Assembly (NCBI GenBank): GCA_003020945.1
Contig: PXRU01000003.1
Location: 1-64,000 of the forward strand
DNA: 64,000 nt
Source of the DNA: Halobacteriales archaeon QS_6_71_20
GTDB taxonomy: Archaea; Halobacteriota; Halobacteria; Halobacteriales; Haloferacaceae
Direction of reading: 5' to 3'
Both the position numbers and the translations under genes were made by a program. How positions within the stretch are numbered: position 1 is the first letter of the stretch; the number at the start of each line of letters is the position of its first letter. The notes under the pieces were generated by a model. The model saw nothing but the letters and a program-made list of their open reading frames with translations, ran no database searches and was not told where the DNA came from. Of the stretch, positions 1 through 8,735 are shown piece after piece.

Positions 1-1
1 C

Positions 2-190
2 GCCGAGGGACGGTGGACCGACGACCCCGTCGCGAGTCGGTATCTCGCGGCCCCCGACCGCGACGGCGGTCGGCGACGCCCGCGGACCGACCGCGCGTTC
101 CGGCGGACGGTCGACGCGGTCGAGCGACTCGGCGACGGCCGGCGACCGCCCGAGTCGGGGGTCGAGGGCGGGCAGGAGGTGGAGGGGTGA
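2..190 (+). CDS. C-terminal fragment of a DUF7269-like protein (5' end outside window)
   Basis: The frame starting at base 2 is open from the window edge to a TGA at 188-190. It has the Asp/Arg-rich composition of a haloarchaeal coding frame, including a GxWTDDPVAxRYL-type stretch. The stop overlaps the GTG start of the DUF58 gene (GTGA), as expected for translational coupling. In haloarchaea the gene directly before this DUF58/MoxR set is usually a small membrane protein of the DUF7269 type, and the visible tail agrees with that. The family call rests on memory of this gene order rather than on a search. The overlapping 584-aa ORF that starts at base 13 reads this region in the wrong frame. 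Confidence 0.5.
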   Translation, partial: AEGRWTDDPVASRYLAAPDRDGGRRRPRTDRAFRRTVDAVERLGDGRRPPESGVEGGQEVEG

Positions 191-1767
191 GCGGCCCGGC
201 GTCGACCCGCATTGCCGACCGGGTCGCCGGCGCGGTCCGACACGTGTTCGACCCGCGCACACACGACGACTCCGACGGCGGTGCCGTTCGTACCGACGGC
301 GGACAGGCAGACGGAACGAACGGAGCCAACAGAGCTGATGAAATCGACGGAGCGGACGGAGCAGACAGAGCCGACGAGACGGATAGAGTCGGCCGAGCGG
401 GCGGAGCCGACGGGTCGCCACCCGAGTCACGGGGAGAGACGGTCCGGTCCACGGGGCGGTGGCGCGGCGTCGTGGCCGTCGTCCTGCTGGCGGCGGCCGT
501 CGGCGTGCTGGCGCAGCAGCCGGCGCTCCTGCTGGTCGCCGGCGCCGCCGTCGTCCTCGCCGCCTACCCGCTGGTCACGGCGACCCCCGACCCGAAGCTG
601 TCGGTGTCGCGACGGGTCACTCCGGAGTCGCCGGGCGACGGCGAGCGCGTACAGGTGCATACGACCGTCCGCAACGAGGGGTCGGCGACGCTCCCCGACG
701 TCCGGGTCGTCGACGGGGCGCCGCCGACGCTCCCGGTCGTCGGGGGGTCGCCGCGCCGTGCGACGGCGCTCCCGCCCGGCGGGAGCGCGACGGTCGAGTA
801 CGAACTGCGGGCCCGGCCGGGCCGCCACCGGTTCCGGCCGGCAACGCTGCTGTGTCGCGACGCCGCCGGCGCGGTCGAGGTCGAGACGACCGCCGTCGCC
901 GAGAGCCCGATCGCGTGTGCGGACCGGCTCCCCGACCTCCCGCTGCGCGCCCGGAGCCGCCGCCGAACCGGCCCGCTCGTCACGGACGAGGCCGGGAGCG
1001 GCCTGGAGTTCCACTCCGTCGCCGAGTACGAGCGGGGCGACCCGGCCGCGGGCATCGACTGGCGACGGTTCGCCCGCACCGGCGAGCTCGCGTCGGTGCG
1101 CTATCGGACCGAGCGGCTCGCGGACGTGGTGGTGTGTGTCGACGCCCGGCCCGAGGCGTACCGCGCGCCGTCGCCGACGGAGCCGCACGCGGTCGCCAGG
1201 GCCGTCGACGCCGCGGGTCGCCTCGGCGACGCGCTCCTCGACGCGGGCCACCGCGTCGGGCTGGCGGCCGTCGGGCCGCACGCGTCGCTGCTGGCGCCCG
1301 GGAGCGGCCCCGACCACGCCGACCGGCTCCGCCGGCAGCTGGCCACGGCGCCCGCCTTCTCGCTGATCCCGCCGGAGCCGGCATCGCCGGAGGCGGACGG
1401 GGCGGGAGTGAGGAAGCCGGAAGCGGATGGGGTGGAGGAAGAGAAACCGGAGGCGACGCCGTCGCTGGACCGCCGGCTCGCCGAGATCCGGGCGCTGGCC
1501 GGCTCGAACGGACAGGTGCTCCTGTTGAGTCCGCTGTGTGACGACGCGGCGCCGCGGGTCGCGCGGCTGCTGGGCGAGGAGGGCGCCGCGGTGACCGTGA
1601 TCAGCCCCGACCCGACGACCGGGCGGACCGCCGGCGGGCGGCTGGCACGGCTGGAGCGGGCGCGACGGCTGCGCGCGCTGCGCGACGCCGGCGTCGCGAC
1701 CGTCGACTGGGGGGCCGACGCGCCGCTCGGGGCGGCGCTGTCGGCCGCCGGGGAGCGGTCACGATGA
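187..1767 (+). CDS. DUF58 domain-containing membrane protein
   Basis: The 526-aa product has two hydrophobic segments near residues 90-125, then an extracytoplasmic-type beta domain, then a DUF58 domain with the family core EYxxGDxxxxIDWRxxART near residues 275-300. DUF58 proteins are vWA-like partners of MoxR ATPases and are thought to assemble or mature envelope complexes. The GTG start is chosen because it overlaps the upstream stop and follows a GGAGG-like stretch. The ORF track's earlier ATG would read through the upstream gene. The first ~80 residues are an unusual low-complexity Ala/Asp/Arg stretch coded by degenerate short repeats. The MoxR gene lies two genes downstream on the other strand. 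Confidence 0.9.
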   Translation: MSGPASTRIADRVAGAVRHVFDPRTHDDSDGGAVRTDGGQADGTNGANRADEIDGADGADRADETDRVGRAGGADGSPPESRGETVRSTGRWRGVVAVVLLAAAVGVLAQQPALLLVAGAAVVLAAYPLVTATPDPKLSVSRRVTPESPGDGERVQVHTTVRNEGSATLPDVRVVDGAPPTLPVVGGSPRRATALPPGGSATVEYELRARPGRHRFRPATLLCRDAAGAVEVETTAVAESPIACADRLPDLPLRARSRRRTGPLVTDEAGSGLEFHSVAEYERGDPAAGIDWRRFARTGELASVRYRTERLADVVVCVDARPEAYRAPSPTEPHAVARAVDAAGRLGDALLDAGHRVGLAAVGPHASLLAPGSGPDHADRLRRQLATAPAFSLIPPEPASPEADGAGVRKPEADGVEEEKPEATPSLDRRLAEIRALAGSNGQVLLLSPLCDDAAPRVARLLGEEGAAVTVISPDPTTGRTAGGRLARLERARRLRALRDAGVATVDWGADAPLGAALSAAGERSR

Positions 1768-1777
1768 GGTCGGACGC

Positions 1778-2506
1778 GTGACCGACCCGGAGGCCGCCGT
1801 CGGCGCCGAGCGGTTCGACGGACTGCCGTCGCCGACCGGCGGCGTCGTCGCGCTCCTCCTCGTCGCGCTCGCGCTCGGCCTGCTCGCCGGAACGCCGCTC
1901 CAGCGACGGCTCCTCGCGGGAGGGACCGTCGGCGCCGTCGTGACCCTGCTCGGCGGCCGGCTCTGGCGGCGGGGCCGACCCGTCGCCGGCGTCGCCGCGA
2001 CCGCGGGCGGCTGTCTCCTGCTCGCGCTCGCGGTCGGAGGGGCCGCCTCCCGGCCGGCGCGCGTCGTCGACCGGCTCGAACTCCTCCCCGGGCTCGTCGG
2101 GCTGTGGACGCTCGCGGCCGCGCTCGCGCCGCTGCGGCGCGGGCGGAGCCGGCTGCTCGTCGACGCCGGCGCCGGGCTGGCGGGGGTGGCGGTGCTCGTC
2201 TGCGGGGTGATCGAGGGCGCGTCGACGCCGGCGCTCGTGGCCGCAGGAACGACGACGGTGCTGGCGTGGGACGCGGCCGGCAACGCGGTGTCGGTCGGCG
2301 GGCAGGTGGGCGGCCGCGGCGCCACCGCCCGGGCCGAGCTGGTCCACGTCACCGCGAGCGGGGCCGTCGGCGCGGTCGCCGTCGCGGCCGTCCTCGGGGT
2401 GACGCGCCTCGGCGTCGAGCGGCTCCCGCTGGCGGCGCTCGTGGCGCTCCTGCTGGCGGGCGTCGTGCTGGCGCTCGTCACGGACCGCGGACGGCGCGTC
2501 GGATGA
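1778..2506 (+). CDS. DUF7519-like multi-pass membrane protein
   Basis: The 242-aa product is very hydrophobic, with about six to seven predicted membrane segments rich in Leu, Val, Ala and Gly separated by short Arg/Asp loops. It starts with GTG 10 nt after the DUF58 stop and converges on the MoxR gene with a 9-nt gap. In haloarchaea a protein of this kind (DUF7519) regularly sits between DUF58 and MoxR, so it is probably an inner-membrane component of the same system. No catalytic motif is visible. The family name is from gene order and general character, so it is less certain than the membrane-protein call. Confidence 0.75.
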   Translation: MTDPEAAVGAERFDGLPSPTGGVVALLLVALALGLLAGTPLQRRLLAGGTVGAVVTLLGGRLWRRGRPVAGVAATAGGCLLLALAVGGAASRPARVVDRLELLPGLVGLWTLAAALAPLRRGRSRLLVDAGAGLAGVAVLVCGVIEGASTPALVAAGTTTVLAWDAAGNAVSVGGQVGGRGATARAELVHVTASGAVGAVAVAAVLGVTRLGVERLPLAALVALLLAGVVLALVTDRGRRVG

Positions 2507-2515
2507 GCCCGCGAC

Positions 2516-3469
2516 TCAGGCGTCCAGCTGGGGAACGGGGACGTCCTCGAGGACCGCGGCGACGACCGCCGCCGGCTCGGCCCCCTCGATCCGGGCGTCG
2601 GGGGTCACCACGATCCGGTGGGCCAGCACCGGCGCCGCCATCGCCTTCACGTCGCCCGGCGTCGCGTACGCTCGGCCCTCGAGGACGGCCCGCGTGCGGA
2701 CCGCCTCGAAGAACGTCTGAACGGCCCGCGGCGACGCCCCGGTGTCGACGCGCTCGTGGTCCCGCGTGGCGCGGGCGACGTCGACCAGATACTCCCTGAC
2801 CGGGCGTGCGACACGGACGGACTCCGGCGCCGCGCGGAGGCGGTCGAGCCGCTCGGACGAACACACCCGCTCGACGGACGGCGACCGCGACGAGCGCGCG
2901 GCGCGGCGGTCGATCAGTTCGAGCTCGCCGTCGCGGTCGGGGTAGCCGAGGCTCGTCTCGATCGTGAAGCGGTCCGTCTGGGCCGCCGGGAGCTCGAAGG
3001 TGCCGTCCGCCTCGACGGGGTTCTGTGTCGCGATGACGACGAACGGCTCCGGCAGCGGGTGCGACTCCCCGTCGACGGTGACCTGCCGCTCGGCCATCGC
3101 CTCCAGCAGCGCGGCCTGCGTCTTCGGCGGCGCGCGGTTGATCTCGTCGGCGAGCACGACGTTGGCGAAGACGGGGCCGGGCTGGAACTCGAACTCCCGG
3201 GTCGCCTCGTCGAACACGTTCGAGCCGACGACGTCCGCCGGCAGCAGGTCCGGGGTGAACTGCACCCGGGAGAAGGAGACGCCGAGGGCGTCCGCGAACG
3301 ACCGCGCGGTGAGCGTCTTCCCGGTGCCGGGAACGTCCTCGAGCAGGACGTGTCCGTCCGAGAGGATGCCGACCAGCACCGTTTCGAGCGTCTCCCGGTC
3401 GGCCACGACGGCCCGCGCCACCCGGTCGACGACCGCCGAACAGTGCCGCCGAACCGTCTCCGGATCCAT
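2516..3469 (-). CDS. MoxR-family AAA+ ATPase
   Basis: The 317-aa protein carries a Walker A motif (GTGKT, near residue 50), a Walker B followed by the MoxR signature DEINRAPPKTQAALLEAM, a sensor-1 region ATQNP, and the typical C-terminal lid. MoxR ATPases act as chaperone-like remodelling factors for vWA/DUF58 partner proteins. The length is typical for the family. The gene is convergent with the DUF7519-like gene and transcribed towards it, so it has its own promoter in the 3470-3530 gap. The partner relation to the DUF58 protein is inferred from conserved clustering. Confidence 0.95.
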   Translation of the reverse strand: MDPETVRRHCSAVVDRVARAVVADRETLETVLVGILSDGHVLLEDVPGTGKTLTARSFADALGVSFSRVQFTPDLLPADVVGSNVFDEATREFEFQPGPVFANVVLADEINRAPPKTQAALLEAMAERQVTVDGESHPLPEPFVVIATQNPVEADGTFELPAAQTDRFTIETSLGYPDRDGELELIDRRAARSSRSPSVERVCSSERLDRLRAAPESVRVARPVREYLVDVARATRDHERVDTGASPRAVQTFFEAVRTRAVLEGRAYATPGDVKAMAAPVLAHRIVVTPDARIEGAEPAAVVAAVLEDVPVPQLDA

Positions 3470-3530
3470 GCCGGCCGCTCGGTCGGTCGCGGGATTGTTA
3501 TGCCGACGCTACGCGCCCGCGGACGGCGAC

Positions 3531-4403
3531 TCAGGCGGGGTCCGTCGAGAACGGCGCCGCGAGCGGGTCGACGCCCGTCCAGCCCGCCTCGCCGTCGAAC
3601 CGGTCGGCGGCCTCGTCGAGGCGGTCGAGCAGGTCCGGCACCGCTGCGTTGCCGTCGAGCCGGACGGCCGCGGCGGTGTCGACCGACGCCCCCCCGTGGA
3701 CGACGCGGACCCCCACGCCGTCGGGACGGATCGCCGTGAAGGCGTCCTCGTCGGTCGTGTCGTCGCCGACGTACACTGGGCGCCTGCCGGCGGACGCCGT
3801 CGCCGACAGCGACCGCATCGCGTCGCCTTTGTCCCACGCCACCGCCGGGCGGAGCTCCCGGACGCAGTTCCCCTCGGTCACGCGAACGCCGCCGACGCCG
3901 TCGGCGACGCGCTCGACCGCCGCGAGCACCGTCGGCACCGACTCCTCCGGCGTGGTCCGGAAGTGGACGGTCGCGGTGACGCCCTTGTTCTCGACCGCAC
4001 AGCCCGGCACGTCCGCGAGCCGGTCGACGAGCGTCGCACAGAGCCGGTCGATCGCCTCGCGGCAGTCGGCCGCGACCGGGTGGACGGCGACGTCGCCGTC
4101 GTAGCCGAGTTCGAGCCCGTGGTTGCCGGCGTACACGACGCCGTCGACCCCGACCCGGTCGGTCAGGTCCGACAGCGCCCGCCCGCTCACGACCGCCAGC
4201 GAGACGCCCGGCCGCGTCGCCAGCCGCCGGAGCGTCCGGTCGACCCCCGGGGCGAGCGCGGCCGCCGTCGGGTCGTCGACCAGCGGCGCGAGCGTCCCGT
4301 CGAAGTCGAGCCCGAGCAACAGCCCGTCGGCGGCCGTGACCGCCTCCGCGAGCGCGTCGGGGAGCGCCGCCGCCCCGGAGCGGGGCCGCTCGCCCGCCGT
4401 CAT
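3531..4403 (-). CDS. otsB: trehalose-6-phosphate phosphatase (OtsB)
   Basis: The 290-aa HAD-superfamily phosphatase has the nucleophile motif DFDGTLAPL (Asp33/Asp35), the VSGR motif II region, AGNHGLE typical of trehalose phosphatases, and a C-terminal GDDxTDEDAF motif. It removes phosphate from trehalose 6-phosphate. The start is the ATG at 4403, which overlaps the stop of otsA by four bases (ATGA), so the two enzymes are translationally coupled. The 895-aa ORF in the track is this frame running on, without a start, across otsA in another frame. Trehalose here could serve as a compatible solute or stress protectant, which is an inference. Confidence 0.95.
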   Translation of the reverse strand: MTAGERPRSGAAALPDALAEAVTAADGLLLGLDFDGTLAPLVDDPTAAALAPGVDRTLRRLATRPGVSLAVVSGRALSDLTDRVGVDGVVYAGNHGLELGYDGDVAVHPVAADCREAIDRLCATLVDRLADVPGCAVENKGVTATVHFRTTPEESVPTVLAAVERVADGVGGVRVTEGNCVRELRPAVAWDKGDAMRSLSATASAGRRPVYVGDDTTDEDAFTAIRPDGVGVRVVHGGASVDTAAAVRLDGNAAVPDLLDRLDEAADRFDGEAGWTGVDPLAAPFSTDPA

Positions 4404-5935
4404 CGGCCGGCCCCTCCGTCCTCGCGCAGTCGCGCGACCCCGCCGAGCACGTCGTCGATCCATCGGTCGATATCGAACGCCCGACAGCTGTCCAGCAGTG
4501 ACGCCATCCGCACGCGGCGTTCGCGGTCGGACATCGCGAGCGCGTCGGCGAGCGCCGCCGCGAACTCGTCGGGGGCCTGCGGCGTGATCGACACCGCGTC
4601 GTCGCCGACGAGGTCGTGGACGCCCGCCTGGCGGCTCAACACGAGGACGCCGTCGCCGTCGGCCTGGGCGGCGACGTACTCCTGGGCGACGAGGTTCATC
4701 CCGTCGCGAACGGGGCTGACGACGCCGAGGTCGGCGTTCCGGTATAGCGTGTACAGCTCCCGGTCGGCGAGCCGGTCGGTCGTGTAGACGACCGGCCGCC
4801 AGTCGTCGGTCCGGAACCGAGCGTTCACCCGGTTGACCGCCTCGACGACCTCGGTCTGGACCTCCCGGTAGGCGGGGATCCGGGAGCGCGACTCCGAGCC
4901 GATCTGGACGAAGGTGAACTCCCCCTGCCACTCCGGGCGGGTCTCCAGCAGCCGCTCGATGGCGGCGATCCGCTCGGGGATCCCCTTCGTGTAGTCGAGA
5001 CGGTCGACGCCGACCCCGACGCTGACGTCCTCGTCGATGTCGTACTGCGCGCGGAGCCGGCGCCACCGCTCGTCGGCGCCGTCGTCGGTCGACAGCTCGG
5101 GGATCCGTTCGGTGTCGACGCCCAGCGGGTGCGCCTCGACGGTCGTGACGCCGTCCCGGTGGAAGACGCGACCGGCGCTGCGGTCGACGGTCGCCCGCGG
5201 CAGCGCCGCCTCCACGCAGTTGAAGAAGTGCTGCCGGTAGCGCTCCGTGTGGACGACGAACAGGTCGTTGCCGACGAGCCCGCGGAGCAGCTCGGCGCCG
5301 TGGGGGCACGCGCGGAACGTGTCCCAGTCCGGCCACGGGATGTGCCAGAAGTGGGCCACGAGCACGCTCTCCGGCACCCGGGACGCGAGCAGCTGCGGGA
5401 CGAGCCCGAGGTGGTAGTCCTGCAGCCAGATCACGTCCTCGCGGTCGGCGCGGTCGGCGGCGGCGTCGGCGAACCGCTCGTTCACCGAGCGGTAGGCGTC
5501 CCAGTACCCCCCCTCGCTTCGGACCCGGCTCAGGGTGCCGTGACAGACCGGCCACAGCACGCGGTTGCTGAAGCCGTAGTAGTAGCCGTCGACCTGCTCG
5601 CCGGTGAGCCAGACGCGCCGCAGCGGGTAGCCGTCCGACGCCTCCGGCGGCACCGACACCCGGTCGTCGTCGTCGACGACCTCGGCGTCGGCGTCGCCGT
5701 CGCCCCATGCGATCCAGCTGCCGTCGATGCGGCGGACGACGTCGTCGAGTCCGGCCGTCAGCCCGCCGGTGGGCCGGTCGACCTCGATCCCGTCGTCGCC
5801 CCAGCGGTGACGGTACGGCTGCCGGTTCGACACCACGATCACCTCGACGTCGTCCCCCAGACCCGCCCGTTCCGTTCGCTCCCGATCCCCCTCGCCCGAG
5901 CGCCGCCGGTCGGAGCCCCTCGCTGGCTCTGACAT
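4400..5935 (-). CDS. otsA: alpha,alpha-trehalose-phosphate synthase (OtsA, GT20)
   Basis: The 511-aa glycosyltransferase family 20 enzyme joins glucose from a nucleotide sugar to glucose 6-phosphate. Visible motifs are VSNRQPYRH at the N-terminus, GGLTAGL, WAWGD-like IAWGD, QDYHL, HFWHIPWPDWD, and the donor-site GVDRLDYTKGIPER. The length matches single-domain OtsA enzymes. An acidic ~30-residue N-terminal extension precedes the catalytic core. It is the first gene of the otsA-otsB operon. A possible TATA-like element (gttcataag on the minus strand, about 5984-5993) lies ~50 nt upstream of the ATG. Confidence 0.96.
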   Translation of the reverse strand: MSEPARGSDRRRSGEGDRERTERAGLGDDVEVIVVSNRQPYRHRWGDDGIEVDRPTGGLTAGLDDVVRRIDGSWIAWGDGDADAEVVDDDDRVSVPPEASDGYPLRRVWLTGEQVDGYYYGFSNRVLWPVCHGTLSRVRSEGGYWDAYRSVNERFADAAADRADREDVIWLQDYHLGLVPQLLASRVPESVLVAHFWHIPWPDWDTFRACPHGAELLRGLVGNDLFVVHTERYRQHFFNCVEAALPRATVDRSAGRVFHRDGVTTVEAHPLGVDTERIPELSTDDGADERWRRLRAQYDIDEDVSVGVGVDRLDYTKGIPERIAAIERLLETRPEWQGEFTFVQIGSESRSRIPAYREVQTEVVEAVNRVNARFRTDDWRPVVYTTDRLADRELYTLYRNADLGVVSPVRDGMNLVAQEYVAAQADGDGVLVLSRQAGVHDLVGDDAVSITPQAPDEFAAALADALAMSDRERRVRMASLLDSCRAFDIDRWIDDVLGGVARLREDGGAGR

Positions 5936-6256
5936 GCCGGCAGTCGTTCGCTCCCGAAGGTGAGACTGCGCCCTTCGCGTGCCTGTCGCTTATGAACACC
6001 CCCGTCGCCTGCGGCGAGTATTCCACGGATAACCGGTCGAGAGAAGCGAGGCGGCCGAGCGGACGCGGTTCCGACGTCGAACGGACGCCACGGGACCGGG
6101 AGGCGGCGGTCGGTCGCCCCGGCGGACGGGGCCGCGGCACCGACGGGTGCACATGCGGACCGACGCAGAGGGAGGTACGGCCCCACCCTCGTCCCTCGGT
6201 TTCACTTTCACTCCGCATGGCTCGCGTACAAGTGGGAACGCACAGAGTGTGGAGAT
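5936..6256. other. intergenic region between divergent otsA and a small gene
   Basis: The 321-base gap holds the putative otsA promoter region (minus-strand gttcataag near 5990). I see no convincing ORF, RNA gene or repeat in it. Reading frames here in the ORF track are Arg-rich shadows. No clear TATA box was found for the plus-strand gene at 6257. Confidence 0.5.
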
Positions 6257-6442
6257 ATGAGCACTACATCGGTCGTCGCGACGCCGGAGCGGGTCGAGGT
6301 GGAGACGGGGACGCGAGCACGCATCGACGTAACGGAGACGCACGTCGAGGAGGTGGAGTCGTTCTGTCGCCGAAACGACTGCGCGGTCCACTTCGAGCGC
6401 CGCGGCGGCAGGACGGAGTTGGTCGTGCTCGCGGGGGAGTGA
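6257..6442 (+). CDS. small conserved-type hypothetical protein (61 aa)
   Basis: The 61-aa acidic protein begins at ATG 6257 and has haloarchaeal codon use. It contains one Cys-rich spot (FCRRNDC) and an alternating hydrophobic C-terminal strand. The Glu/Asp/Arg balance is that of a soluble cytoplasmic halophilic protein. It resembles short haloarchaeal proteins of unknown role found between unrelated genes. I do not recognise its family, and no metal-binding pair of CxxC motifs is present. It lies between the divergent otsA gene and the convergent RNB nuclease gene. Confidence 0.65.
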   Translation: MSTTSVVATPERVEVETGTRARIDVTETHVEEVESFCRRNDCAVHFERRGGRTELVVLAGE

Positions 6443-6514
6443 GGCGACGGCCGGTCGGCGGGCGGGTCGCCCCGCCTTCGACGGCGAGGCATCGCCTCCC
6501 CGCCGGCGGCGACC

Positions 6515-7846
6515 TCACTCGGGGACGCTGTCCGGGCGGTCGTACCGGGCGTCCTCGGGGTCGTCGACCACCTCGATCCCGCGGTTGTTCACCGCGTACG
6601 GGTCGAGGCCGACCTCCTGCATGAACTGCTTGTAGAGGCGCTCGGCCGTCTCGCCGTCCTTCTGTTTGTCGGAGGCGTGGTCACACAGCTCCACGAGCGT
6701 CTCGGGCACGTCGTTCTCGTGGACGATCCAGTGGTTGATGAGGTCCGAGAGCCGGCGGATGGGCGAGGTGAAGTGGCCGTAGATGTCGAAGTTGAGCGCG
6801 TGGTGGCCGCCGAACGGGTCGTTCATGTACTTCGCGCGCGGCATCACCTTCAGCACGGCGCGCTGGATCTTGTTGAGCTGACGGTCCGGCGCCTCCTCCA
6901 GGGCGGCGTTGACCGCCTTGCGGGGGTCGTCGCCCCACGCGTCGCCGGGGATGGAGACGCCGTCGAGCTCCTGGATCTCCCTGAGCGCCTCGTTCCACTG
7001 CTCGGGCGTCGGCTGCGGGTGGACGCGATACATCGCCTCCACCCCGCGGTCCCACATCAGCTCGTGGGTGACCGCCTTGTTCGCCTTCAGCATGCACTCC
7101 TCGATGACGGTGTGGGCGCGGTCGCGGCTGGGGTTGAGTACGAGCGAGCCGTCGGCCTTGCGCTGCTCGTGGAGCCGGTCGGCGATCTCGTACGCGAGGA
7201 CGGCCTCCTCGTGGAGGGGGGCGTCCGGCTCCTCCAGGCGCGACTCGCACTCCTTGTAGGTGAGCCGCTCGTCGGACCGGATGACCGACTTGTAGATGTC
7301 CACCTCGTCGAAGCTCAGCGTCTCCTTGTCGATGCGCATCTCGACGGTGTGTGCGAGGCGGTCCTCGTCGGGGACCAGCGAGCAGACCGTCTCCGCCAGG
7401 ATCGGCGGGAGCATGTGGACGGTGTACCCCGGAAGGTACACCGTGTTGCCGCGCTCGACGGCCTCCTCCCACATTGCCGAGTCCGGGTGGACGTAGTGGC
7501 TCACGTCGGCGATGTGGACCCACAGCTGGTACGTCTCCTCATGTTCCTCGACGGAGATGGCGTCGTCGAAGTCCTGCGCGTCCGCGGGGTCGGTCGTCCA
7601 CGTGGTGCGGTCGCGGAGGTCGCGCCGGTCGTCGATCGCGTCCCGGATCTCCGACTGCACGCCCTCGGTTCGGTCCTTCGCTTCGCGGACCACCTCGGGC
7701 GGGAACTCGTCGCGGAGCTCGAACTCCGCGAACAGCGACTCGCGCTTGTCGGCGAGCGCGTCCGCGAGGCCCTGCGTGACGGTGACCGGCCCCCGGTCCT
7801 CGGCGGTTCCCTGAGCCGGCTCCTCGTCCTGCTGTGCATCGCTCAT
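6515..7846 (-). CDS. rnr: RNB-domain exoribonuclease (RNase R/VacB-like)
   Basis: The 443-aa protein has the RNB catalytic signature DPADAQDFDDAISV near residues 80-95, followed by WVHIADVSHYV, YLPGYTVHMLPP and the C-terminal YGHFTSPIRRLSDL core of RNase II/R nucleases. It degrades RNA 3'-to-5'. It lacks the flanking cold-shock and S1 domains of bacterial RNase R, as is usual for the short haloarchaeal form. The ATG at 7846 (MSDAQQDE...) is chosen. The 683-aa ORF runs on through an in-frame tandem repeat that is clearly not part of the family. Confidence 0.93.
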   Translation of the reverse strand: MSDAQQDEEPAQGTAEDRGPVTVTQGLADALADKRESLFAEFELRDEFPPEVVREAKDRTEGVQSEIRDAIDDRRDLRDRTTWTTDPADAQDFDDAISVEEHEETYQLWVHIADVSHYVHPDSAMWEEAVERGNTVYLPGYTVHMLPPILAETVCSLVPDEDRLAHTVEMRIDKETLSFDEVDIYKSVIRSDERLTYKECESRLEEPDAPLHEEAVLAYEIADRLHEQRKADGSLVLNPSRDRAHTVIEECMLKANKAVTHELMWDRGVEAMYRVHPQPTPEQWNEALREIQELDGVSIPGDAWGDDPRKAVNAALEEAPDRQLNKIQRAVLKVMPRAKYMNDPFGGHHALNFDIYGHFTSPIRRLSDLINHWIVHENDVPETLVELCDHASDKQKDGETAERLYKQFMQEVGLDPYAVNNRGIEVVDDPEDARYDRPDSVPE

Positions 7847-7900
7847 GCCCCGGGGTACGCGGGTGTGGTACCTGAGGGTTTCGGGCACTGCGTCGGCGAA

Positions 7901-8194
7901 GGAGGGAGCGAAGCGACCGACTGAGCCGACGGATGAACGGCGGCGAGGTCCGAAGGGCCGAGCCGCCAACTGAAAGCGCAAGCCGGAGGAGAGCGAAGCG
8001 ACCGACCGAGCCGACGGGAGGACGGCGGCGAGGTCCGTGGGCCGAGCCGCCGACTGAAAGCGCGGGCCAGGGGAGCGAGCGAAGCGAGCCGCCAACCGAG
8101 AGTGCGGGCCGGAGGAGAGCAAAGCGACCGACTGAGCCGACGGATGAACGGCGGCGAGGTCCGTGGGCCGAGCCGCCGACTGAAAGCGCGGTTC
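7901..8194. repeat. 84-bp tandem repeat array (84-84-42-84)
   Basis: Three near-identical 84-bp units begin at 7901, 7985 and 8111, and a 42-bp half unit begins at 8069. Each unit reads roughly GGAGGAGAGCGAAGCGACCG ... GGCGAGGTCCGTGGGCCGAG ... CTGAAAGCGCGGGCC. Unit length is a multiple of three, so the array stays open in several frames and produces repetitive Pro/Glu/Ser or Arg-rich shadow ORFs. It fills the gap between the RNB nuclease gene (5' side) and the zinc-ribbon gene (3' side). A degenerate fourth start follows to about 8230. No coding role is supported. Confidence 0.85.
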
Positions 8195-8235
8195 AAGGAA
8201 GAGCGGAGAGAGCGAGACGAGCGGACGGGCGGCGC

Positions 8236-8568
8236 TCAGTCGCGCCGTTCCTCGGGGTCCTCGGCGTCGGCCTCCCGGTCCCCGTAGCGTCGGCGTACCT
8301 CCGCCTGGTACGCCCGGACGAACGCCTCTCGACCGCCGTCGGCGGCGGCTTCCACGTCGGTCAACACCGCCTCCAGGCCGTCGCGCGGCTGGTGGGAGAG
8401 CCCGCGGTGACACTCCTTGCAGAGGTACTCGAACTCCTTGCCCCGCCGGTTCCAGCGGTCGCCCTGTTTGTCGTACTCGCGGGCCTCCTCGCGAGACAGC
8501 GACTCCCCACAGGCGATACAGACGACGGTCGACCGGTCGCCGTCCCGGTCCCGCCGGGAACCCCACAT
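8236..8568 (-). CDS. DUF7562-like haloarchaeal zinc-ribbon protein
   Basis: The 110-aa protein begins MWGSRR and has two metal-binding pairs, CIACG near residue 19 and CKECH near residue 52, separated by a conserved-looking REYDKxGDRWxRxGKEFE stretch. This pattern is a small haloarchaeal zinc-ribbon family that I recall as DUF7562. The C-terminal half is helical, acidic and variable. The ORF track extends 15 codons upstream, but the MWGSR start is typical of the family. Function is unknown, and a nucleic-acid or protein-binding role is only a guess from the zinc ribbon. Confidence 0.8.
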   Translation of the reverse strand: MWGSRRDRDGDRSTVVCIACGESLSREEAREYDKQGDRWNRRGKEFEYLCKECHRGLSHQPRDGLEAVLTDVEAAADGGREAFVRAYQAEVRRRYGDREADAEDPEERRD

Positions 8569-8702
8569 ACGACGTACTGCGATACGGTCGAACTTAGCGT
8601 TTGTCGTCGACACAGCCGGGGCGGAATCCGCGGCCCGCGACCGGGGGCGTCGCCGGTCGTGAGCCGACGGAGCGACCGGCCGCGTCCCGCCGGCCGAGCG
8701 GT

Positions 8703-8709
8703 CGATTTA
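8703..8709 (+). promoter_or_regulatory. TATA-like box for the PUA-domain gene
   Basis: The sequence GATTTAT lies 27-33 nt before the ATG at 8736 in otherwise GC-rich DNA. This spacing implies a leaderless or nearly leaderless transcript, as is common in haloarchaea. Confidence 0.5.
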
Positions 8710-8735
8710 TCCGGCGGACGCGCCCAACGACCGGT

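Noticed and set aside
3531-6218. 895-aa minus-strand ORF
   Set aside because: Only its C-terminal third is otsB. The rest is an Arg/Gly-rich shadow of otsA in another frame.
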